From positions 1 to 10,588 of the forward strand of contig CAZAQV010000058.1 of assembly GCA_964487255.1 (NCBI GenBank): a DNA stretch of 10,588 nucleotides. The letters are read 5' to 3'. The DNA is from CAZAQV01 sp964487255 (GTDB lineage: Bacteria > Myxococcota_A > Polyangia > Polyangiales > CAZAQV01). Numbering within the stretch: the first letter of the stretch is position 1; the number at the start of each line of letters is the position of its first letter. The position numbers and the translations under genes are program-made. The notes under the pieces were generated by a model, which was given only the letters and a program-made list of their open reading frames with translations, searched no databases and was not told where the DNA came from. Below, in pieces: positions 1 through 6,205 of the stretch.

Positions 1-1
1 C

Positions 2-76
2 GTCTCGACGTCGTGCTGGTTCGTCGACGAGTACCTCGACCGGAACCCCCAGTACCAGGACCTGAGAGCCGCATGA
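2..76 (+). CDS. C-terminal end of an upstream gene (partial, unidentified)
   Basis: The frame starting at base 2 is open from the window edge to a TGA at 74-76. It reads as a plausible protein tail, with FVDEYLDRNPQYQDLRAA as its last residues; this mix of aromatic, acidic and hydrophobic residues looks more protein-like than the Arg/Pro-rich alternative frame. The stop overlaps the ATG of the following lipoprotein gene at 73 in an ATGA junction, the classic arrangement for translational coupling, which supports both the frame and the lipoprotein start. Too little is visible to assign a family. The two genes are probably one operon. Confidence 0.55.
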   Translation, partial: VSTSCWFVDEYLDRNPQYQDLRAA

Positions 77-681
77 GCCCGTCCACCCGCACCCTCGCAG
101 CCGTCCTGCTCGTCACGCTGGCCGCCTGTGGCGGAGACGCCCCGGAGCCGGCCCCCGACGCCGGAGGCGCCGCCACGTCCGACGCCGGGGAGCCGGCCGA
201 CGCACCCCCTTCCCCCACCGACACGGCTTCCGAACCCTCCCCGACCCGGTCCCGGGAGCTGGCCTCCCTCACCTGCGACGACCTGGAGAGCCAGATCCTC
301 CCTCGGGAGCCCACCCGGCGCACGCTCCGGGACGCCTTCGGCGAGCCCGACGAGACGTCCGTGACCACCGAGCCCAACCGCCACGACCCCCAGGTGACCG
401 ACTCCCTCTTCACCCTCACCTGGCCGGGCTCCGAGTTCCGCGTCCGCAAGGCCACCGGGGACGACTTCCCGGTCCGCGCCGAGATCTCGGAGCCGGGCGT
501 CATGGAACCCGATCTCATCGGCGTGGACACCGCCCGTGTGGTGGAGGTCCTGGGGCAGCCCCGGCGGCGGAGCGATGGCGAGCTGGTCTACGACTGCGGC
601 ATGGGCGCCTCGGAGCCGGTGACGCTGTACGTCGAGGACGGCGCGGTGACCGGGGTCCGCGTCTCGTACTACGTGGACTGA
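73..681 (+). CDS. Lipoprotein, possibly with BamE/BLIP-like repeats
   Basis: This is a 202-residue predicted lipoprotein. Residues 1-19 form a short signal peptide (Arg at 6, hydrophobic 8-18) ending in the lipobox LAAC with Cys19 as the lipidation site. The +2 residue is Gly, so the outer membrane is the likely destination by the usual sorting rule. Residues 20-62 are a Pro/Ala/Asp/Ser-rich linker with no predicted fold. The remainder has two similar-looking units, one around TLRDAFGEPDE (84-94) and one around RVVEVLGQPRRR (155-166) followed by a beta-rich segment with VTLYVEDGAVTGVRV. This LG-x-P then beta-strand pattern recalls SmpA/OmlA (BamE) and BLIP-like folds; that is inference from pattern only. 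Cys68 and Cys175 could form a disulfide. The start at 73 is chosen because the lipobox then sits correctly and it overlaps the upstream stop; the upstream in-frame extension is Arg/Pro-rich. Function unknown. Confidence 0.8.
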   Translation: MSPSTRTLAAVLLVTLAACGGDAPEPAPDAGGAATSDAGEPADAPPSPTDTASEPSPTRSRELASLTCDDLESQILPREPTRRTLRDAFGEPDETSVTTEPNRHDPQVTDSLFTLTWPGSEFRVRKATGDDFPVRAEISEPGVMEPDLIGVDTARVVEVLGQPRRRSDGELVYDCGMGASEPVTLYVEDGAVTGVRVSYYVD

Positions 682-687
682 GGGTCC

Positions 688-709
688 CGTCGGAGGCGGA
701 CGTCCGACG
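688..709 (+). promoter_or_regulatory. Inverted repeats in the gap before the response regulator
   Basis: A perfect 7-bp inverted repeat, CGTCGGA at 688-694 and TCCGACG at 703-709, has an 8-base loop. It overlaps a second perfect 10-bp palindrome, CGGACGTCCG, at 697-706. It lies 6 bases after the lipoprotein stop and about 95 bases before the regulator start. It has no T-tract, so it is a poor intrinsic terminator. It could be an RNA hairpin ending the lipoprotein transcript or an operator for the regulator gene. In DNA this GC-rich some such repeats arise by chance. The rest of the 682-803 gap holds no gene and no convincing -35/-10 pair. Confidence 0.3.
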
Positions 710-803
710 AGACGCCCAGGATTGCGCGGGGGCGCGTGCCGCCGAAGGTTGACCGGGTACTGTCCCACAGCGGACGCGCAGTGCCCCCAGCTGGAGCGCC
801 CCC

Positions 804-2165
804 GTGGCCCGCACCATCCTCGTCGTCGACGACGATCCCGACGTCCGCACCTCCATCGCCAGCGCGCTGGAGGGACGCGGCACCGCCGTCAACGTGGCCG
901 AGACCGCCCCGGCCGCCCTGGCCCGCCTGGCCGACGATCCCCCGGAGCTCGTCCTCTCCGACGTGCGGATGCCCGGGATGGACGGGCTCGAGCTCCTCGG
1001 GCTCCTGAAGGAGCGGGCCCCCGGCGTGGACGTGGTCCTCATGACCGCCTACGAGAGCCTCCCCACCGTCGTGGAGGCCATGCGGGGCGGCGCGTCCGAC
1101 TTCCTGGTGAAGCCCCTCGACCTCCACCAGCTCCGGGTCCTGGTGGATCGGATCTTCGCCGACCGCGCCACCCGGGCCGCCGGGCGGAGCCCGGAGCCCG
1201 GCCCCACCGCCGACGCCCGGAAGCCGGCGGACGGGTCGTCGGGCCACCGCCTCGTCGGCCGGGATCCCTCCATGGTCTCCATCTTCAAGGTGGTGGGCCA
1301 GATGGCCGGCAGCCGGGCCACCGTCGTGATCCGCGGGGAGAGCGGGACCGGCAAGGAGCTCATCGCCCGGGCCATCCACCACGGCTCGGAGAGCAGGGAC
1401 GCCCCCTTCGTTGCGGTCAACTGCACCGCCCTCCCCGAGGGACTGCTGGAGTCCGAGCTCTTCGGGCACGTGAAGGGCTCCTTCACCGGCGCAGTCCAGG
1501 ACCGGGAGGGCCGCTTCGCGCTGGCAGGGGCCGGCACGGTCTTCCTCGACGAGATCGGAGACACCACCCCGGCCTTCCAGGCCAAGCTCCTCCGGGTGCT
1601 CCAGGAGGGGGAGTTCTACCCGGTGGGCGCGGAAGCCCCGCGCACGACGGAGGCCCGCGTCCTGGCCGCCACCCACCGGGACCTGGAGGCCATGGTGGAA
1701 GCCGGCAATTTCCGGGAGGACCTTTACTATCGCCTGCGGGTGGTCGAGATCCGGGTGCCTCCCCTCCGTGAGCGGATGGGAGACGTACCCCTGCTGGCGG
1801 AGCACCTCCTGGAGAAGGCGGCCCGGAAGAGCGGATCGCCCACCCCCGTCCTCTCCGACGAAGCCCGTACCCTCCTTCTGGCCCACGACTGGCCCGGGAA
1901 CGTCCGGGAGCTGGAGAACTGCCTCACCCGGGCCGCCGCCGTGGCGACCGGGGGCGTTGTCCACCCGGAGCACCTGGCGCTGGAGCGCGGACGGACGGCG
2001 GAGGTGGGGCTGCCGGAGCTGGCCTCCATGGACGAGGTGGAGGCGAGCCACGTCACCCGGGTCCTCACCGCCACCGGCGGGAACCGGACCCGGGCGGCGG
2101 AGATCCTCGGCGTGTCCCGACCCCGCCTGCTGCGCATGATCGAGCGCCACGGGATCGATCTCTGA
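804..2165 (+). CDS. Sigma-54-dependent response regulator, NtrC family
   Basis: This is a complete three-domain activator of 453 residues, the usual length of NtrC/AtoC/ZraR proteins. The receiver domain (about 4-118) has the acidic pocket D9-D11, the phospho-acceptor D53 in LSDVRMPG, T81 and K103 in the KPL motif. The AAA+ domain (about 148-375) has Walker A GESGTGKE (178-185), the sigma-54-contacting loop as GSFTGA (225-230, Ser replacing the commoner Ala, with the key FTG core kept), Walker B GTVFLDE (244-250), and the WPGNVREL motif (363-370). A Fis-type helix-turn-helix occupies about 424-446 (GGNRTRAAEILGVSR). All active residues are present, so it should be phosphorylated, hydrolyse ATP and open sigma-54 promoters. 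The GTG at 804 is preceded by GGAG at 793-796 and gives a standard receiver N-terminus. Its stop directly abuts the ATG of the kinase gene. The target genes are not known; the downstream propeller gene is a candidate. Confidence 0.93.
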   Translation: MARTILVVDDDPDVRTSIASALEGRGTAVNVAETAPAALARLADDPPELVLSDVRMPGMDGLELLGLLKERAPGVDVVLMTAYESLPTVVEAMRGGASDFLVKPLDLHQLRVLVDRIFADRATRAAGRSPEPGPTADARKPADGSSGHRLVGRDPSMVSIFKVVGQMAGSRATVVIRGESGTGKELIARAIHHGSESRDAPFVAVNCTALPEGLLESELFGHVKGSFTGAVQDREGRFALAGAGTVFLDEIGDTTPAFQAKLLRVLQEGEFYPVGAEAPRTTEARVLAATHRDLEAMVEAGNFREDLYYRLRVVEIRVPPLRERMGDVPLLAEHLLEKAARKSGSPTPVLSDEARTLLLAHDWPGNVRELENCLTRAAAVATGGVVHPEHLALERGRTAEVGLPELASMDEVEASHVTRVLTATGGNRTRAAEILGVSRPRLLRMIERHGIDL

Positions 2166-3890
2166 ATGAGCTTCCGCGCCCGCATCCTCCTCTTGGTGCT
2201 CGGGGTCGCGGTGGTCCCGCTGGCCCTCATCGGGATCTGGCTGACCGGCGCCACGGCGCGCTCCGGGGAGGCCCTGCTCCGCGCCCGACTCGACGAGACG
2301 CTCCGGGCCGACATACGCGGGGTCGCGGAGCGGTGGGTGGTCTACCGGTCCCGCCTGCTGGACGTGACCGAGGGACCGATCCTGGCCACACTGGGCTCCG
2401 GCCCGGGGGCCGCCGAGGACACGGCCCTCGCCGGCGCCCGGCTCGAGGACGCGCTCGCCGGCCTTCCCGCCGATGTCTTGGCATTGGCCCTCCAGGACGC
2501 AGAGGGGAACGTCGTGGCACGACGCGACCGCTTCCCCGAGGCCTCGCCGGCCGCCTTCGGTCGCCCCGTCCGTATTCCCCTCGCCGTGCGGGACCGCTTC
2601 TCCGGGGAGGGCCGGGGAACCCTCCTGGTGTCGTTGGCCACTCCAGCCCTCCTGGGCGAGTCCGCCGGAGGCCCGGCCGGCGTGGTGGTGGCGGCCATGG
2701 ATCGGCCCGAGGGAACGTACCTCACGCCAACCAGCTTCGACCCCCTCCTTCTCGAGCGCCCCCGCTTCTCCTGGCAGGGCGACGACTGGATCACCCGTAC
2801 GGCGGACCTCCGGGAGCCCGAGCTCCGCCTGATCGCCGCCGCTCCGGTGGCGCCCTTCGTCGGCCCATTCCGGGAGGCGGCGCGGACCGGGGCGCTCCTC
2901 CTGCTCGTCACGGCCGGGCTGGGCATGGTCGCTGCCGTGGTCCTCACCGGCCGCATGACCCGCTCCCTGGAAGCGCTGGCCGGCGCGGCCGAGTCCGTGG
3001 GGCGGGGCAGGCTCGAGCCGGCCGAGGTGCCGGAGGGCGACGACGAGATCGGTCGGGTGGCCGGTGCCTTCAACCAGATGACCCGGAGCCTGCGGGAGAC
3101 GCTGGCCACGCTGGCCGACCGGGAGGCGCTGGCGGCCGTGGGGGAGTTCGCGGCCGAGCTCGCCCACGAGGTGCGGAACCCCCTCACGGCGATCCAGCTC
3201 GACCTCCAGCAGGTGGAGGAGCGCCTGCCGGCGGGGTCGCGGGAGCGGGCTCTGCAGGCCAAGGCGCTCGCCACGGTGGGGCGTCTGAGCCGGACCGTGA
3301 CCGGCGCCCTGGAGACGGCGCGGAGCGGCCGCAGCCCCACCGGCATGGTGGACGTCCGGATTCCCCTGGAGCGCGCCCTCGCCGCGGCTCGCCCCACGTT
3401 CCTCGAGGAGGGGGCGGCCCTCCCGGAACTCCCGGCGGGGCCCCCACGCCCCGTCCCCGCCGACGCGGAAGCGCTGGAAGCCGCATTCCTGAACGTTCTC
3501 CTCAACGCCGCCCAGGCCGTGGAGGCCGGCGGCCGGGTGGAGGTCCGGTTGGAGCGGCGGGAGGACGAGGTCCGCGTGGTGGTGGACGACGACGGGCCCG
3601 GCATCCAGCCCGAGCTGCGGGAGCGGGTGTTCGAGCCACTGGTGTCGCGGCGCGCGGGGGGGACGGGGCTCGGGCTCCCCGTCACGCGGCGGATCATCGA
3701 GGCCCACGGGGGGCGCGTGGTCGTCGAGGACAGCCCCCTGGGCGGGGCCAGCCTCGTCTTCGTCCTCCCGGCCCCCGCGGAGGCCGGCGTCGCGACGGAT
3801 CGTGACGGCGGGAGCCGGGCGGGTGTCACGGAACGTGACGGTCCACGGGGGCGTCCCGGGGTCGCCAGCCCCCCCGACGTGGCGCAATGA
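2166..3890 (+). CDS. Sensor histidine kinase with HAMP domain
   Basis: This 574-residue membrane kinase is the cognate partner of the preceding regulator, with no bases between the TGA and this ATG. Segments in order: TM1 about 7-27; an extracytoplasmic sensor region of about 210 residues (28-240) with no family I recognise; TM2 about 242-261; HAMP about 262-314; a dimerisation/phospho-acceptor region with ELAHEVRNPLTAI, His334 being the site; N-box NVLLNAAQA (443-451); G1 box DDDGPGI (474-480); F-box VFEPL (488-492); and G2 GGTGLGL (498-504). All ATP-binding boxes are intact. There is no PAS domain, so sensing is probably through the periplasmic region, as in ZraS/HydH-type kinases. The catalytic fold ends near residue 536. 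The last 38 residues are Gly/Arg/Asp-rich with no fold visible, and their DNA contains a palindrome that may be an operator. The signal is unknown. Confidence 0.93.
   Translation: MSFRARILLLVLGVAVVPLALIGIWLTGATARSGEALLRARLDETLRADIRGVAERWVVYRSRLLDVTEGPILATLGSGPGAAEDTALAGARLEDALAGLPADVLALALQDAEGNVVARRDRFPEASPAAFGRPVRIPLAVRDRFSGEGRGTLLVSLATPALLGESAGGPAGVVVAAMDRPEGTYLTPTSFDPLLLERPRFSWQGDDWITRTADLREPELRLIAAAPVAPFVGPFREAARTGALLLLVTAGLGMVAAVVLTGRMTRSLEALAGAAESVGRGRLEPAEVPEGDDEIGRVAGAFNQMTRSLRETLATLADREALAAVGEFAAELAHEVRNPLTAIQLDLQQVEERLPAGSRERALQAKALATVGRLSRTVTGALETARSGRSPTGMVDVRIPLERALAAARPTFLEEGAALPELPAGPPRPVPADAEALEAAFLNVLLNAAQAVEAGGRVEVRLERREDEVRVVVDDDGPGIQPELRERVFEPLVSRRAGGTGLGLPVTRRIIEAHGGRVVVEDSPLGGASLVFVLPAPAEAGVATDRDGGSRAGVTERDGPRGRPGVASPPDVAQ
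3797..3841 (+). promoter_or_regulatory. Perfect palindrome plus half-site repeat, candidate activator site
   Basis: GTCACG-GAA-CGTGAC at 3825-3839 is a perfect inverted repeat with 6-bp arms and a 3-base spacer. A second partial copy lies upstream: GGATCGTGACGG (3797-3808) matches GGAACGTGACGG (3830-3841) at 11 of 12 bases, 33 bp apart, close to three helical turns. Both lie in the poorly ordered 3' tail of the kinase coding region, about 145 bp before the propeller gene start. The layout fits an upstream activator site for a dimeric helix-turn-helix protein such as the NtrC-type regulator encoded just upstream. No binding evidence is available. Confidence 0.35.
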
Positions 3891-3917
3891 CGGGACGAAC
3901 CCCGGATAGAAGCTTCG

Positions 3918-3933
3918 TGGCACCCGACGTGAA
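3918..3933 (+). promoter_or_regulatory. Weak sigma-54-like -24/-12 element
   Basis: TGGCAC at 3918-3923 is a perfect match to the -24 half of the sigma-54 consensus. The -12 half at the correct distance reads GTGAA (3929-3933), where TTGCW is expected, so the normally invariant GC is GA. It lies 52 bases before the ATG at 3985, and the palindrome at 3825-3839 would be about 110 bp upstream of the predicted start point, a normal enhancer distance. The damaged -12 element makes this tentative; the rest of the 3891-3984 gap shows no better promoter. Confidence 0.22.
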
Positions 3934-3984
3934 ACAGGGAGAGGGCGGCGTCACCCCCGCACCCTCCACCACGGAAGGAGCATC

Positions 3985-5826
3985 ATGAAGAACCCCCTCG
4001 CGTTCGTCGTCTTCCTGATCGCCACCGCCCTCCTCCTCACCACACGGGGCGGGGACGGAGGCGATGCGGCCCTCGTGACCGGCAATGCCGAAGCCGCCGT
4101 TCTGGCCCACGCCGACACCGGCGAGCTGCCGATCCTCCGACGCATCGCCCGGGCCCGGAGCGGCCAGCACGACTTCGGGACCGGGTCCCCTGCGCCCGAC
4201 GGCCGCACCTTCCCGTACGTGGACTGGACCCACGGCGACGTGGCCCTCCTGGACCTCACCACCGACCGGACCCGGAACCTCACCCGCAAGGGCGCCTGGG
4301 GGGAGAACGGGAGCTGGGCCGAGAACGCCGTCCCCTCCCCCGACGGGCGTCGGGTGGCGTTCCTCTACGGGAACGTGGAGGCCCAGGGTGAGGCCAGCTT
4401 CCAATACGAGCTCCGGATCATGGACGCCGACGGGTCCGACCAGCGGGTCGTGCGTCGGCCGGCCGACCACGGCGAGTACTACTACTGGGCCACCGACTGG
4501 AGCGAGGAGCACGGCATCCTCCTGGAGCACAACCCTCCGGGAGGCGGGACGCCGGCGACCCTGCACCTCCTGGATCCGGAGTCGGGGGACATGCGCCAGA
4601 TCTTCGACGCAGGTGAGGGCGAGGCCCACCCCCACTCCGCGACCTTCTCCCCGGACGAGAGCCGCATCGCCGTGGACCTCGGGTCGGACGTGGTGGTCCT
4701 CGACCTGCAGGGGCGGGAGATCGCCCGCACGGAGGGCCACCGTCTCCAGGGGTGGTCCGCGAGCGGAAGCGGCATCCTCACCTACGGCGCGGGCGACGGG
4801 GACACCGGATTCTGGTACCACCCGCTCCGCGGCGATCGCTTCGGGGAGGCGCGCCTGCTGCGGGGCTCCGTCTTCGGCGCGCGGCCGTTGGGGGCCGCGG
4901 GGGACCGGTACTTCTACATGGTGAGCGTCGGCTCGGCCCAGGTGGGCGTCGGTTCGGCGGACCTCGCCTCGGGCGAGATCCTGTCCGAGGCCGAGCCCGT
5001 CGGCTCCGCCGCCGCCGGCGGCACCCAGTGGCCGGCCTGGTCCCCGGACGGCCGCAGCCTGGCCTACCTCCGGCGCATGCCCGGCCAGCAGACCTTCCAG
5101 CTCATGCTCCGCTCCGCCGACGGCTCGGACGTGCGCCGGGTCGTGGACCTCCCCCACCCCCGGGCCCGGCGCCTGGCCTGGCACCCCGGCGGTGAGTCGA
5201 TCTACTACAGCGCCCGACCCCAGGGCGCCTTCCGGCTCTTCCGGGTGGATCTCGTCACCGGAGAGGTCGAGGACGCCGGTCCGGGCGACCAGGGCTTCGC
5301 CTTCTCCCCCGACGGGACGGTCCTCTACGCGCGCCGGGTCCGGGACGAGAACGGAGAGGGCGCCCACGGGATCGAGGCCAGGTCCCTCGCCACGGGTCGG
5401 CAGCTCTGGTTCCACGAGACGGACCAGGAGCCGGACCTGTCCCTGGCGGTCCTCCCCGACGGTCGGGTGGCCTTCGGGGCCGTGGCGGAGGACGCCAACG
5501 CGCTCCGCACCATCGCCCCCGACGGCACCGACGTCCGCGAGCTGGTCCGGGTGGCCCTTCCGGACCTCCTCTCCCCGGGCTCCGAGTCGCTGTCGGCGGG
5601 GGATCGAGGAACCGTCCGCTACAGGGTGTGGCGTGAGGAAGAGAACCGGGCCGAGCTCTGGGAGGTGAGCGCCGAGGGTGGAGATCCGGTACGGGTCCTC
5701 GACCGCGTCCCCCGGCAGTTCACCATGCACCCCGACGGCACCCGGTTCGCAGCCCTGGTGGGGGACAGCGAGAACGAGATCTGGGTCATGGAGGGCGTCG
5801 AGGAGGCGCTGAGACGGCAGGACTGA
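3985..5826 (+). CDS. TolB-like PD40 beta-propeller protein, membrane-anchored or secreted
   Basis: This 613-residue protein has an N-terminal hydrophobic segment (about 4-20, after a single Lys) without a lipobox cysteine, so it is either a cleaved signal peptide or an uncleaved inner-membrane anchor. The rest is built of repeating beta-blades. PD40/WD40-like turn motifs are seen as APDG (70-73), SPDG (118-121), SPDE (222-225), WSPDG (352-356), WHPGG (399-403), FSPDG (440-444), LPDG (490-493) and HPDG (582-585). Most are followed by a strand and then a D-x-x-G or D-G-S-D turn, as in TolB and the propeller half of prolyl oligopeptidases. No peptidase domain follows. A strong Shine-Dalgarno, GGAAGGAG (3973-3980), sits 4 bases before the ATG and fixes the start. 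The protein is probably a periplasmic protein-protein scaffold; it lies downstream of the two-component pair with its own leader region. The precise role is unknown. Confidence 0.8.
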   Translation: MKNPLAFVVFLIATALLLTTRGGDGGDAALVTGNAEAAVLAHADTGELPILRRIARARSGQHDFGTGSPAPDGRTFPYVDWTHGDVALLDLTTDRTRNLTRKGAWGENGSWAENAVPSPDGRRVAFLYGNVEAQGEASFQYELRIMDADGSDQRVVRRPADHGEYYYWATDWSEEHGILLEHNPPGGGTPATLHLLDPESGDMRQIFDAGEGEAHPHSATFSPDESRIAVDLGSDVVVLDLQGREIARTEGHRLQGWSASGSGILTYGAGDGDTGFWYHPLRGDRFGEARLLRGSVFGARPLGAAGDRYFYMVSVGSAQVGVGSADLASGEILSEAEPVGSAAAGGTQWPAWSPDGRSLAYLRRMPGQQTFQLMLRSADGSDVRRVVDLPHPRARRLAWHPGGESIYYSARPQGAFRLFRVDLVTGEVEDAGPGDQGFAFSPDGTVLYARRVRDENGEGAHGIEARSLATGRQLWFHETDQEPDLSLAVLPDGRVAFGAVAEDANALRTIAPDGTDVRELVRVALPDLLSPGSESLSAGDRGTVRYRVWREEENRAELWEVSAEGGDPVRVLDRVPRQFTMHPDGTRFAALVGDSENEIWVMEGVEEALRRQD

Positions 5827-5865
5827 CGTCCGAGGGGGCCGCCTCTCCGGTCCCACCGCTCCGGC

Positions 5866-5897
5866 CGGCCCCCGGGGGGATCGCCTCCCGGGGGCCG
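5866..5897 (+). terminator. Strong GC hairpin after the propeller gene
   Basis: Bases 5866-5879 pair with 5884-5897 in a 14-bp stem (one G-T mismatch that can form a G-U wobble in RNA), closed by a 4-base loop ATCG. It lies 39 bases after the propeller stop and about 70 bases before the next gene. No T-tract follows, so it is not a textbook intrinsic terminator, but such tract-less hairpins are common at gene ends in GC-rich genomes. It most likely ends or stabilises the 3' end of the propeller transcript and separates it from the Ku operon. Confidence 0.6.
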
Positions 5898-5915
5898 TGC
5901 GCGTCCGGGGAGGCT

Positions 5916-5938
5916 GGAACGGATTCTGCAGGACGGTC
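5916..5938 (+). promoter_or_regulatory. Possible ECF-sigma-type promoter for the Ku operon
   Basis: GGAAC at 5916-5920 matches the typical -35 of many extracytoplasmic-function sigma factors, and GTC at 5936-5938 lies 15 bases downstream where a -10 containing GTC would be expected. Transcription would start a few bases later, leaving a leader of about 25 bases before the ATG at 5969. It sits just past the hairpin, as expected for the first promoter of a new operon. Such short matches are frequent in this sequence; a similar GGAAC-N17-CGTC occurs at 3830-3855. Confidence 0.2.
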
Positions 5939-5960
5939 CGGATGCCACTTCCCCGCTCCC

Positions 5961-5964
5961 GGAG
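5961..5964 (+). promoter_or_regulatory. Ribosome binding site that sets the small zinc-protein start
   Basis: GGAG lies 4 bases before the ATG at 5969. The alternative in-frame starts, GTG at 5897 (inside the hairpin) and ATG at 5942, have no comparable site and would add an Arg-rich N-terminus with no sign of conservation. This favours the 78-residue form. Confidence 0.5.
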
Positions 5965-5968
5965 TTCC

Positions 5969-6205
5969 ATGACGCCCGCCGCCTCCACTCCCGACCTCGC
6001 CGCCTGGCTCGGCGAAGGGTCCGAGCGGTGCAGGTACTGTCTCCAAGGCTACTCCCTGGAGGTCGAGGTGCGGTGCGTCGAGTGCGACGAACCCGGCTGC
6101 CCCCACTGCGTGGTCCACGTCCGGGCCCGACCGGGGGCGTTCCTGTGCCGGTCGTGCGCCGCGGACGCCCGGAGCTCCTCCGACTCCTCCCGGGAGGCGC
6201 GCTGA
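5969..6205 (+). CDS. Small eight-cysteine zinc-finger-like protein in the Ku operon
   Basis: This is a 78-residue protein with four CxxC pairs: C21/C24, C36/C39, C44/C47 and C60/C63. The full spacing is C-x2-C-x11-C-x2-C-x4-C-x2-C-x12-C-x2-C, so it very probably binds two zinc ions. The central C-x2-C-x4-C-x2-C, flanked by one pair on each side, is the order seen in cross-brace treble-clef fingers of the FYVE/RING type; the basic R-x-HHCR motif of true FYVE domains is absent. A short N-terminal stretch (about 9-15) could be helical, and the Ser/Arg-rich tail 67-78 is probably disordered. There is no signal peptide, so it is cytoplasmic. Its TGA overlaps the ATG of the first Ku gene (TGATG at 6203-6207), implying coupled translation. 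I do not recognise a named family; a role in DNA-end repair or Ku regulation is inferred from context only. Confidence 0.78.
   Translation: MTPAASTPDLAAWLGEGSERCRYCLQGYSLEVEVRCVECDEPGCPHCVVHVRARPGAFLCRSCAADARSSSDSSREAR

Noticed and set aside
749..777. TTGACC at 749-754 as a sigma-70 -35 element for the response regulator
   Set aside because: The sequence 17 bases downstream is GGACGC, with no resemblance to a -10 box.
669..3923. A 1084-codon open frame on the minus strand, antisense to the two-component pair
   Set aside because: Its translation is a Gly/His/Arg/Pro-rich low-complexity shadow with no recognisable domain, while the plus strand encodes two complete, motif-perfect proteins. Long antisense frames are expected in DNA this GC-rich.
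3826..5988. A 720-codon minus-strand open frame opposite the propeller gene
   Set aside because: Same reason: biased composition, no domain, and the plus strand has a strong ribosome site and PD40 repeats.
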